Assembly: GCA_041752735.1 (NCBI GenBank)
Contig: JBGSVW010000046.1
Coordinates: 1-64,000, forward strand
DNA from: UBA1422 sp041752735
Lineage (GTDB): Bacteria; Bacillota; Clostridia; Peptostreptococcales; Anaerovoracaceae
DNA: 64,000 bases
Direction of reading: 5' to 3'
The notes beneath the pieces were generated by a model that worked only from the letters and a program-made list of their open reading frames with translations, did no database searches and was not told where the DNA came from. This document shows, piece after piece, positions 23,644-31,267 of this stretch. The position numbers and the translations under genes are program-made. Within the stretch, counting starts at the first letter, position 1. Every line of letters starts with the position of its first letter.

Positions 23644-24474
23644 TTAGTCTTGTTTCTTTTGATTCAATAAAATCATTTCGTGTGCCGTTACCTTGGGGTG
23701 ATTATAATTCATAACACCAAGGTCAGTGAAGCTATAATTTCCGAACTGTATCGCCTTATTTGGACACCACTGTACACACGCAAAACAACTGGTGCATCTG
23801 TTCTCGAATATCGGGTTATCTTTTTCTTCATCCCATTTTATGTTATCTACGGGACATATTTTTTCGCACAAATGGCATTTAATACAGGAATCTGTCACTT
23901 TAAATGATAAGGATGATGCCCCCTTAAAAATTAAAATACTTAGGAGTTTTATTACAACAGAAAAATTTTTAATAATGGTATAGTCTTCGAAGAGTGATGT
24001 CTTTTGAATGGAGTCAGAGGATAAGGCTACTATTCTTTCTGTAATTTTTACAATCCTCTCCTCAGCTAGCTCTAGTCGCGTGTTGTTTTCTTCATTGGCA
24101 ATACGAATTGAACCCATGGCATTATGAGGCGCTTTCACACCATAGCCATGTGTGAGCAACGTTCCGTTCTTCGCCAGGGAACCTTTAAAGTGTATTAGAG
24201 TCGCTGATAATGCAACACCGTAAGTGGCAATTGCAACTACTTTAGTTGCTCGAATACTTGCTATGTTTTCAATTATTTTGCTTACAATCTTTGGCGGCTT
24301 GAAATCATACACTGGGAAAACAAAGCAAAGTATGTTGGCTTCAATAGTATCGTCTTCTTTCAGTGAGGTGATGGGATATAATTTTCCATCAATACGCTGC
24401 GCAATCGATTTTGCAACATAATATGAATTCCCGGTTCCAGAAAAATAGTAAACTCGATTCTCCAAATCAACCAT
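23644..24474 (-). CDS. EFR1-type ferrodoxin: flavodoxin domain with two [4Fe-4S] clusters
   Basis: A 276-aa fusion. The N-terminal flavodoxin-like domain begins with YYFSGTGNSYYVAKSIA; the C-terminal ferredoxin domain has CIKCHLCEKICP and CTSCFACVQWCP, two 4Fe-4S motifs. EFR1-family proteins are electron carriers of unknown partner. ATG 24474 follows GGAGG. It is convergent with the FMN-binding gene (24 nt apart) and lies next to another flavodoxin, making a redox cluster. Confidence 0.9.
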   Translation of the reverse strand: MVDLENRVYYFSGTGNSYYVAKSIAQRIDGKLYPITSLKEDDTIEANILCFVFPVYDFKPPKIVSKIIENIASIRATKVVAIATYGVALSATLIHFKGSLAKNGTLLTHGYGVKAPHNAMGSIRIANEENNTRLELAEERIVKITERIVALSSDSIQKTSLFEDYTIIKNFSVVIKLLSILIFKGASSLSFKVTDSCIKCHLCEKICPVDNIKWDEEKDNPIFENRCTSCFACVQWCPNKAIQFGNYSFTDLGVMNYNHPKVTAHEMILLNQKKQD

Positions 24475-24530
24475 CAAGCAATTCCTCCAATCAAAATGCC
24501 GACTTTTCGCATAAGTTCTCTGCTCATGCG

Positions 24531-25817
24531 CTATTTGCCGTAAGGCCGATCAAAACGTTTATCAAAGGCGCCATTTTTTTTAAGCTGCATATTCCAGTAA
24601 AAATTCGTTATGCCCGTAGTTTTTAGTATTTTATAGATTGTTTTAATCGCAGTAGAAATAAATGGCTTGCTTTCTAATAACTCGCGAGCTGTCATAGAGA
24701 TTTGCCCCTCAGTCACGTAAGTCTCCCCCAAGGTGTGAAGCTTGGCATAGAGTCCTTTATTGGCTTCATCTGGTTTCATCTGCAGTGCCTCCATGCCACT
24801 TTTAATCAAAGTGCCACCATAATTACAGTTTAGCTTAACAGTAAACCTAGCCAAATAGGCCCTAAGAAAGAAGGATTGAAAAGCTCCTTCGAATCCCGAT
24901 TGCACAAAGAAACTCAGTTGCGCCCGATCTGATTTTTCCCCGGCCGATACAGTCAATTTATCGAAGAATTTCTTCACGATGCCCGGCATGCTATGAACAT
25001 ACAACGGGAACACAAAAAAATGGTGATTGTGATTGTGAAAATCCTGCGCCCAAGTGTCGTGGGCCGATTGATCCACCATGTGCCGCAATTCGATCTGTTG
25101 TTCCGAAATGCCCGCTTTCTTAATGCCCTCCACAATTTGATTGGCGATTTTTAGGCTATTTCCACTTTTACCACGAGGCGAACCGTTATACACAATGTAC
25201 TTTCCCTTTTGCTGAAGCTGAACTTCTGAAGGTAAGTCTGCCTTCGGTTCCCTTTCGTCTAAAGGTTTTCTAATTAACCCTCTATTTGATTCCACAAGTC
25301 TTACGCCCTTTTGCCGAAAGTGATGGGCCATCCTAAAAAAGTAGTCTTCGAGCACTGTCTCTTGTCCCGAGTCGAGCTCGTTGGCATCCACATAAAATTC
25401 AAAATCCGGGTACTTTTCATACCGATCCTGGTGCATCATTTCCCCCTCATGAAGCATAATGTAAGGGTGGTATATAGGGATTATTCGATCGATAAAGGTC
25501 TTCGCCGCACCTTCCACAAAGCCTTGCTTGACAGGCAACATCAGAAGCACCCGATCGCTGCCAATAAGCTTTTCGTAAACGATAGTCATTTGATCAGCAA
25601 ATACACAGCGCCCCGGCGTCTTGACCCAGCAGCTCCAGCATCCGATACAATCCTTTAACCTAGATGCATCTACTGTATATACTTCAATTTCAGATTCTGG
25701 AAAATCCGCCCGATACACCTCGACTGCCGAACTTACCTCCGGTAGTATTGATTCACTACCCGTCGCCGATAATGCGCCGACTGAAGCCGATATAACATCA
25801 AAAATGGTCACTTTCAT
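24531..25817 (-). CDS. Double flavodoxin-like oxidoreductase with cysteine motif
   Basis: A 428-aa protein of two NADPH-dependent FMN-reductase/flavodoxin-like modules. The first (about residues 1-180) carries CIGCWSCWVKTPGRC, seen in multimeric flavodoxins that ligate a metal or cluster. The second starts at YIVYNGSPRGKSGNS, the FMN loop. ATG 25817 follows AAAGGAGAG. The gene is transcribed towards EFR1, with 57 nt between them, so they may be one operon with the TetR-linked genes as partners. Confidence 0.8.
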   Translation of the reverse strand: MKVTIFDVISASVGALSATGSESILPEVSSAVEVYRADFPESEIEVYTVDASRLKDCIGCWSCWVKTPGRCVFADQMTIVYEKLIGSDRVLLMLPVKQGFVEGAAKTFIDRIIPIYHPYIMLHEGEMMHQDRYEKYPDFEFYVDANELDSGQETVLEDYFFRMAHHFRQKGVRLVESNRGLIRKPLDEREPKADLPSEVQLQQKGKYIVYNGSPRGKSGNSLKIANQIVEGIKKAGISEQQIELRHMVDQSAHDTWAQDFHNHNHHFFVFPLYVHSMPGIVKKFFDKLTVSAGEKSDRAQLSFFVQSGFEGAFQSFFLRAYLARFTVKLNCNYGGTLIKSGMEALQMKPDEANKGLYAKLHTLGETYVTEGQISMTARELLESKPFISTAIKTIYKILKTTGITNFYWNMQLKKNGAFDKRFDRPYGK

Positions 25818-25837
25818 AGCAGTATCTCTCCTTTTTC

Positions 25838-26371
25838 CTATATCTGCAAGAGTATGAATCCAGTAAAGCCACCAATTAATGCTCCCGCCAACACATCCGT
25901 TGGGTAATGGGCCCCCAAGTAAATCCTTGAGATGCCTACCAGTACCGCTATCCCTCCAAGAAAGAATCCCAGCTCTGGAATCAGCGGCCATAATGATACG
26001 GTTATGGTCACAATTGCTGCGGTATGTTCTGAAGGGAAAGAATAGTCTCTAAGATTCAAAGGGAACCCATGGACTCTATCCAGCACATCGGATGGCCGTT
26101 GCCTCCCTGTGAAGTATTTAATTTGTTGAATAATAATATGTGTAATCCACAAACCGATGGCAGTCTGCAAGCCTTGATTATATACTAGCTTAACCCCAAT
26201 CTCATAATCACACAGAAAAAGTACCATCGCACAGAACACCGTCGCTTCTGTACTTCCCACCTTGGATACCCACGGAAAAATCCGATCAAACAATGTGCAT
26301 TTAAATCGGTTATGCACCATCCAAAAGACCCTTTGATCCCAGGTTACTAATATTCTTAGCGTCCTCTCCAT
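25838..26371 (-). CDS. PAP2-family membrane phosphatase
   Basis: A 177-aa lipid phosphatase with about five membrane segments. The three PAP2 motifs are present: KYFTGRQRP, SFPSEHTA and SRIYLGAHYPTDVLAG. Such enzymes dephosphorylate phosphatidic acid, undecaprenyl pyrophosphate or related lipids on the outer face. ATG 26371 follows GAGGG; the longer frame start (26395) has no site. It lies 20 nt upstream of the double flavodoxin gene. Confidence 0.93.
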   Translation of the reverse strand: MERTLRILVTWDQRVFWMVHNRFKCTLFDRIFPWVSKVGSTEATVFCAMVLFLCDYEIGVKLVYNQGLQTAIGLWITHIIIQQIKYFTGRQRPSDVLDRVHGFPLNLRDYSFPSEHTAAIVTITVSLWPLIPELGFFLGGIAVLVGISRIYLGAHYPTDVLAGALIGGFTGFILLQI

Positions 26372-26476
26372 CTGTAATCCCTCCGAATATTTCACTGTCT
26401 ATACATTTAGTATACCTTTCTTATGTTAAGTTCCTGTTATTGTTCTGATAATATTATGTAAAATTTCGAACCGAGA

Positions 26477-26510
26477 AAAAAACCGGCTACTATACGGGTA
26501 ACCGGTTTGG
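26477..26510 (-). terminator. Hairpin terminator, right of PAP2
   Basis: AACCGG / CCGGTT stem followed by seven T on the minus strand. It would stop leftward transcription entering from the island region. Confidence 0.6.
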
Positions 26511-26539
26511 TTCTATGAATATGCGAAAAAAAGGGTTCT

Positions 26540-26613
26540 GTTGCAAAATCTTTTCTGTTTCTCGCAACCACCACGGCTGCTATAATTGTACCATTATTGC
26601 TCTAGGGAATGAA
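26540..26613 (+). repeat. 60-75 bp repeat family, copy A
   Basis: TTTCTCGCAACCACCACG, then TATAAT, then TGTACCATTATTGCTC. Related copies lie at 29308-29368 and 33728-33803. The TATAAT suggests a former promoter, perhaps of the tRNA relic that follows. Confidence 0.5.
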
Positions 26614-26736
26614 TAAACATGGCTGAAAGAATATTTAATCGAAACCCCTCAAATGCCACTATTCGCTTGTCATTTTTTAGTCCAAAAGCACAACGGACTA
26701 AGTACAGGGTAAAAAGCCAAAATCCTTTGGAATTTC

Positions 26737-26795
26737 AACGTTGGTCCAACACTCTCACGGCGGATTCAGGGGTTCGACTCCCCTACGGGATACCA
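26737..26795 (+). pseudogene. tRNA-Glu relic / attachment-site copy 2
   Basis: The 44 nt at 26752-26795 are identical to the 3' half of tRNA-Glu (7046-7089) including CCA. Upstream, CGTTGGTC resembles the tRNA 5' side, but the D arm and anticodon 5' strand are missing, so it cannot form a tRNA. It is most simply an att footprint or a tRNA copy with an internal deletion. Confidence 0.8.
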
Positions 26796-26863
26796 ATTAA
26801 AAATGCCCTCATTATTATGGGGGCATTTTTAATTGCATACTTCATGCCGTCGGGGAGTCGAAC
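26771..26863. repeat. Imperfect inverted repeat of tRNA T-arm plus terminator
   Basis: The left arm (GTTCGACTCCCC-T-ACGG...) and the complement of the right arm (26843-26863, GTTCGACTCCCC-G-ACGG...) match for 12 and 4 bases. They continue inward to a shared AATTAAAAATGCCC stem. The structure looks like two tRNA 3' ends facing each other across one terminator. Confidence 0.7.
26796..26834. terminator. Bidirectional terminator after the tRNA relic
   Basis: A near-perfect stem AATTAAAAATGCCC / GGGCATTTTTAATT with A and T runs on both sides. It may be the native terminator of an original tRNA-Glu locus. Confidence 0.75.
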
Positions 26864-26867
26864 TGAA

Positions 26868-27014
26868 GAATTCCCACCGGCTAAAGCCGGGGAATTCCTG
26901 TATGGCACCTACCCGACATTTGCAGGCGCAAATGTGGTTAGGTGCGCAACCCGCAAGGGCACGAGCGTAAGCGAATCAGTCCGGCGGACTGATGAGCAGC
27001 GAGGAAGAAGTCCT
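26868..27014. ncRNA. Orphan structured RNA, IS200/IS605-end or omega-RNA-like
   Basis: Five hairpins follow each other: GAATTCCC...GGGGAATTC (26868-26897) with a GCCGG core; GCACCTA...TAGGTGC enclosing ACATTTGC/GCAAATGT (26905-26945); CCC-GCAA-GGG (26950-26959); ATCAGTCC/GGACTGAT (26975-26993); AGGA/TCCT (27002-27014). The dense GC-rich structure stands out from the AT-rich surroundings. The first hairpin is of the kind found at the ends of IS200/IS605-type elements, whose RNA guides TnpB or IscB nucleases. No tnpA, tnpB or iscB is present. The strand is undecided. The flanking sequence at the hairpin end is the tRNA T-arm-like stretch. Confidence 0.5.
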
Positions 27015-27022
27015 GTAGAAAA

Positions 27023-27066
27023 AGGGCCGGCTGTCAGATTTTATGCTGATTTGCCGGCCGATTTTT
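27023..27066 (+). repeat. GCCGGC hairpin family, copy 2
   Basis: GGCCGGC-TGTCAG...CTGATTT-GCCGGCC followed by GATTTTTTATTT. It shares stem and loop layout with the copies at 17463 and 36648 and would act as a terminator. Confidence 0.6.
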
Positions 27067-27161
27067 TATTTCAGAATTGTTTTAAAGTTTGTAATTGCTA
27101 TAATTATGTTCGCTTTGTCCAAAAAGAATCCGGGGGACATTATTTTCTTCTACCAATTTGT

Positions 27162-29291
27162 TTACTTTCGAGATGTTTCTATGGTCAGCTCAAAGGTCGC
27201 TGGAAACCCTTTGGTTATGTTGCCTACGTTAGTAGTGGGCATATCAATAACTGTTTTCCCGGAAATGATTAGTTTAGTTCCTACTATTTTTGCGGTGATG
27301 CTTTCCAATCTAGACGATAACATATCGCTGTTAACATCCCAGCTACCTTGTGTCATCATTTCATAGCCTGAATATGTAAAATCACCTATTATCTCCGAAA
27401 ACTCTGTGATAGCTCCAGGTCTTGTATTAATCTTCATGCCTTTGTAACTTTCTGTCACCACATATTTCGCAGTGTTGGTTTCTACAGATGTATAATCCGG
27501 GTTGTAAATAACCGTGTTTTCTTGAGAAGTGCTAATGCTTGCTTCATAAGAGATTGACATTGTCCCATCTGCTGATATTTCTATGGTGGCATTGGTTGCT
27601 CCAATGTTTGCCGTTCCTTTGATTTTTAATTTCCCTTCCTGTAATGTTTGACTCTGACTCAACGTAGTTTTCGAAAAATTCAATGGAACGATGTAGGTTC
27701 CGGAAATACTTCTTACATCCAAAACTTCCACGAGTCCAAGCTCTATAAGCATTTCATTATACGATTCTTCCCCATTTCCAAGATACTCGGAGAGTAATTT
27801 CCCTACTGTATAAACATTCAATTCAGTATTAGAGTCCTCACCGCCGAAGTTCATTTTTCTCTTGGTGTCTTTTAGCACTTTATTCCTTAGTTCAAGAATC
27901 TGCTTTACTCTATCCTTGTAGCCTGTTTTGTCTGTATCATAGCCATATCGATTTGCAGTCAGAAGATTTCCATCCTCCATAATTTTTAAGAATTCAAGAT
28001 TTTTCTTTTCAGCTTCTGCAATTGCCGCTTCCTTGTTTTTTCTCTCCTCAAACTCTTTTTCCAAGGTACTTTTTGCATCCTGTTCAAGAGTTTTCAACTC
28101 TTCATCTGTGGGTTCTCTACCGTTTTCTGCTTTAAAGTCTTTGGCAACATCAATGAGAATCTGTCTTCCCACGCCACGCATCTGGTTCCATATTTCGTCG
28201 AAATCTCCGGCTTCAATACTTCCATATCCCCAGAAAGGAATTTTTGGTTCTTTCCCGTTTAGAAAAATTTGATAAGCGGCTTCTAATTCTTCACTTTTCC
28301 ATCGAGCTATCTGCCTCTCCGTTACATTAACAGCAGTAGTAAGAAGTTTTCCCACTGGATTGGTGGAAATTATTCCTCTTGCCAGTTCTTCCGCCGCAGC
28401 TTGGTAGTCTCCATTCGAAAGATGGGATGCGCTGGATCCAAATGATCCAACCAATCCCAGGTTTGCTCCCAGGTCACCCAAATCATCAGCATTTTTTGCA
28501 TAAGACCAAAGTGTATTGGCCACGACCTGCGTGTATGTGGATATGAATTGAGCTTCTACCTCCTTAGTATTTTGATTCGCGATTGCCTTACCCAATTGTG
28601 TGAAATCGTTTTGGTCCATCATCCCTTCAACAATATCACGTAGGAGGGACTTGTCAACGTTGGGACCCATTACGCTTTTAACCATGGATTCTGTTGTCTT
28701 TCTTAGTTCGGCATTTGGATCAATAGTTGTGCTCTCAACGGCCATGGTCTTTGCAATCTGTCTTTGCATCTCAGCTTTTTCCGTCGCCGAAGGATAAATA
28801 TCACTGCAGTGATATGTAAGAAATGTTACAATTCTGTTTTCTTTGTCAATATTGATTGGATCAATATATACCCATTGATATCCATCATAATATCCGATTT
28901 GTATGTCATTTTTATTATCATAGGAATTCCACTGCTCCTCTGATAACCGAAAAACGATTTCAATTGGTTTCTCAAATCGCTTGATATCCCCTTCAATACT
29001 AATTTCAACAGGAACGCCTAAAACGATACCCACTGCCGGGTCGGTTTCGATGCTGTCCTCTGATAGGTCAAGAGAAAATGTGGTTTCATCTTTCAATACT
29101 CCAGCAGGAATCGAAATTTCAATTCCGTATTTGTCCAAATCACCCACGACCACAGCATGCTTCCCTATTGTAGCAGTCAATGGGCCATCAATATTGCTCC
29201 CCGGTGCTCCATTAAATACCCCACAGGAAATTAGAAACAACGACGATCCAATTATCATCATAAAGGCAATCAATGTCGTTATCTTTCTCAT
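27162..29291 (-). CDS. Large surface lipoprotein of unknown function
   Basis: A 709-aa protein with a lipoprotein signal (lipobox LISC, cysteine at about residue 23). After it a ZU5-like beta domain appears (ISIPAGVLKDETTFSLDL, about residues 55-165). Then comes a long helical middle with charged coiled coil (KEFEERKNKEAAIAEAEKKN), and a C-terminal beta-rich part with serine/threonine (ATNATIEISADGTMSISYEA). It is anchored outside the membrane. No enzyme motif is seen. The ATG 29291 has no strong ribosome site visible. It is the first of several exported proteins in this segment. Confidence 0.75.
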   Translation of the reverse strand: MRKITTLIAFMMIIGSSLFLISCGVFNGAPGSNIDGPLTATIGKHAVVVGDLDKYGIEISIPAGVLKDETTFSLDLSEDSIETDPAVGIVLGVPVEISIEGDIKRFEKPIEIVFRLSEEQWNSYDNKNDIQIGYYDGYQWVYIDPINIDKENRIVTFLTYHCSDIYPSATEKAEMQRQIAKTMAVESTTIDPNAELRKTTESMVKSVMGPNVDKSLLRDIVEGMMDQNDFTQLGKAIANQNTKEVEAQFISTYTQVVANTLWSYAKNADDLGDLGANLGLVGSFGSSASHLSNGDYQAAAEELARGIISTNPVGKLLTTAVNVTERQIARWKSEELEAAYQIFLNGKEPKIPFWGYGSIEAGDFDEIWNQMRGVGRQILIDVAKDFKAENGREPTDEELKTLEQDAKSTLEKEFEERKNKEAAIAEAEKKNLEFLKIMEDGNLLTANRYGYDTDKTGYKDRVKQILELRNKVLKDTKRKMNFGGEDSNTELNVYTVGKLLSEYLGNGEESYNEMLIELGLVEVLDVRSISGTYIVPLNFSKTTLSQSQTLQEGKLKIKGTANIGATNATIEISADGTMSISYEASISTSQENTVIYNPDYTSVETNTAKYVVTESYKGMKINTRPGAITEFSEIIGDFTYSGYEMMTQGSWDVNSDMLSSRLESITAKIVGTKLIISGKTVIDMPTTNVGNITKGFPATFELTIETSRK

Positions 29292-29307
29292 AACACACTA
29301 TCCTCAT

Positions 29308-29368
29308 TTTCTTTCACACAACCCCACGATTTTTTGAGTTGTACCACCATTGCTCCGTGGAGGAAACA
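29308..29368 (+). repeat. 60-75 bp repeat family, copy B
   Basis: CACAACCCCACG ... GTTGTACCACCATTGCTCCGTGGAGG aligns with copies A and C in order and spacing, here split as GTTGTACCACC and ATTGCTCCGTGG. It sits just upstream of the lipoprotein gene but reads on the opposite strand. Confidence 0.45.
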
Positions 29369-29555
29369 AAGTTGATATTGAACATATAATTATGCTGACA
29401 TCCCTATAAAAAGAAGTATACCAAATCCCTTTATCCTATGCTAGTCAATAATTTGCTTTAGTGGGCTATGACGGAATTTGATTGCGACTTTGGTGCGTTT
29501 ATGGGCTGATGTTAAGTCAAGAATCGTTTGCAATACTACAATAATTACTATTGTA

Positions 29556-31085
29556 TTACAATTGTTCGATACTTGTCAGGTACTGTCGTATCTTTTTTGC
29601 GTCCTCATCTTGCAACAGGTTCTCGGAAGGGGTTTCTCTTATTTGGACTTCCATGTATTCCCAAAATGATGCCACCAAACCAGGTTCATGAATTCCAAAT
29701 GAAATGGGACTCTCGGTAAGCTTTCCCAAAAAAACGCCGGCATGCTCCTTCATACTGAGAAGTAGGTTCATGCTTTTCAAGGGTTGCCCAAGAATCACCC
29801 GATATCCTGCCTCAGATGACATCAAATCTAGGGTACTTTGGAGATGCGTGGCATATTCTGCTTTGGTATAGTAAGGCAATGGCCCACTTGAATAAAAAAG
29901 CGAGACTGGGATTTTCTCTTGAATCAACGCTTGCTGATCCGGTAAAGTAATGAATTCTGTGACGATGTATTTTTTGATATTGGCTTGAAATTCCTCGACG
30001 CGGCGTTTATGTAATGCGAATGTCTGTACTGCGTCAATTCCTGTACATCGGTCAAGAATGCGTTTCATCATATCTTCAGACATGCTCAATGTTGAAATCG
30101 ATAGTGAAATTAAGATGGCGTCTCCACTGGCTTTTTCTAGGCTCAATAGTGTTTCAAATGCGCTGGCATGGTCTGCTTTTGTAAATATTTGCATCAAAGG
30201 TCGGCACAATAAAAGGTATTGTTCAAATTCCTTTTGATATGCTGCAATATGTTTTTTATCTGTTATAAAGAGATTCGCGTTATGTTTTGTTTCTTCTCCA
30301 ATTGAGGAAGAGACTACAGCACAGGACTCTGCCGCAACGAATAAAGTTCGGCGGAAGATTCCATCTCGGATTCGGGGGTAGTAATATGGGGTAATTGCAC
30401 CGGTCAAATAAAGAGGCACCCATTGAGAAATGGCCCGAATCATTTCATGTAAATTTCTGCTCACCGAATGGATGATCACCATTCGATTCCCTCGAGAAAG
30501 AATTTGATGCAATAAGGTTGCCCATCTTTCGGTAAAGATGGGGTCATCTGTTAGCCATGAGGTTTCTTCGTCACTAAAAAGGTACAGTGTTTGAGGGGAT
30601 GGATAATTGATAACATTGTTTAGAAATCCAATGACTGCTTCCTGTTTCCCTTTGATCCCATAAAAAACCTGCATCCCCTTGTCATCCTTCGTTACGAAAG
30701 AATCCTCGGATCTCATTGAGTTGTTTTTTTGACCTGATGGGGTTTGTCCGAAATGTTGGAGGAAAGAATCAATGGAAGGAATATTTGTCGTCAAATCATC
30801 AGAAAGCCAATGAAATATGATGTCCTCTCTTGAACCGATGGCAGAGACTACCATGTTGCTTGATCCGATTAACTCATCTAATGCGGCGATTTGATAGGAT
30901 TCTGTCATTTTCTTTGTGAAATACACTGCCATCGCCCTAAAATAATCCGCTTCAGGATAGGGTTTTCGTTCCCCACTACGAAACCTGCAAATATATGACG
31001 GATCGAGAGAAACATATCTGGCCAATGATGCATTGGTTACTTTAGTCAAACTGATTAAAAAATCAAGTCTTTCACAGAATTTCAT
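29556..31085 (-). CDS. Large XRE-type regulator, unassigned C-terminal region
   Basis: A 509-aa cytosolic protein. Residues about 10-60 form an XRE-like helix-turn-helix (NASLARYVSLDPSYICRFRSG). The remaining 450 residues are alpha/beta with no family that I recognise. They contain stretches such as NPSPQTLYLFSDEE-like strands and ISQWVPLYLTGAITPYYYP. It is divergent from a beta-helix surface protein gene, 182 bp apart, with a palindrome in its own promoter. A role as sensor-regulator of that surface gene is inferred. Confidence 0.7.
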   Translation of the reverse strand: MKFCERLDFLISLTKVTNASLARYVSLDPSYICRFRSGERKPYPEADYFRAMAVYFTKKMTESYQIAALDELIGSSNMVVSAIGSREDIIFHWLSDDLTTNIPSIDSFLQHFGQTPSGQKNNSMRSEDSFVTKDDKGMQVFYGIKGKQEAVIGFLNNVINYPSPQTLYLFSDEETSWLTDDPIFTERWATLLHQILSRGNRMVIIHSVSRNLHEMIRAISQWVPLYLTGAITPYYYPRIRDGIFRRTLFVAAESCAVVSSSIGEETKHNANLFITDKKHIAAYQKEFEQYLLLCRPLMQIFTKADHASAFETLLSLEKASGDAILISLSISTLSMSEDMMKRILDRCTGIDAVQTFALHKRRVEEFQANIKKYIVTEFITLPDQQALIQEKIPVSLFYSSGPLPYYTKAEYATHLQSTLDLMSSEAGYRVILGQPLKSMNLLLSMKEHAGVFLGKLTESPISFGIHEPGLVASFWEYMEVQIRETPSENLLQDEDAKKIRQYLTSIEQL

Positions 31086-31105
31086 CTTATCACCTCCATG
31101 AACCC

Positions 31106-31135
31106 ATCATACTCAATAGTCACGAATCGTGTCAA
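31106..31135 (-). promoter_or_regulatory. Promoter and operator of the 509-aa regulator
   Basis: On the minus strand TTGACA (31135-31130), 18 nt, TATGAT (31111-31106). The 11-bp palindrome CACGAATCGTG (31121-31131) lies in the spacer. It is a good candidate for autoregulation. Confidence 0.6.
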
Positions 31136-31267
31136 GTCATTTGTCATTGACTCTTTGGCTTGGTTTAATTAATCCCTTGTGGAATCCGTTATAATAATGT
31201 GGATTGTTATTGATACAAGCGGAATTTTAATATGTCGATTTTATGATTATTGAAGGAGGAAGGGTTA

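Noticed and set aside
26619..27272. A 217-codon plus-strand frame across the tRNA relic and structured RNA
   Set aside because: It crosses a tRNA fragment, two terminators and the hairpin array and has no family resemblance; the frame is chance.
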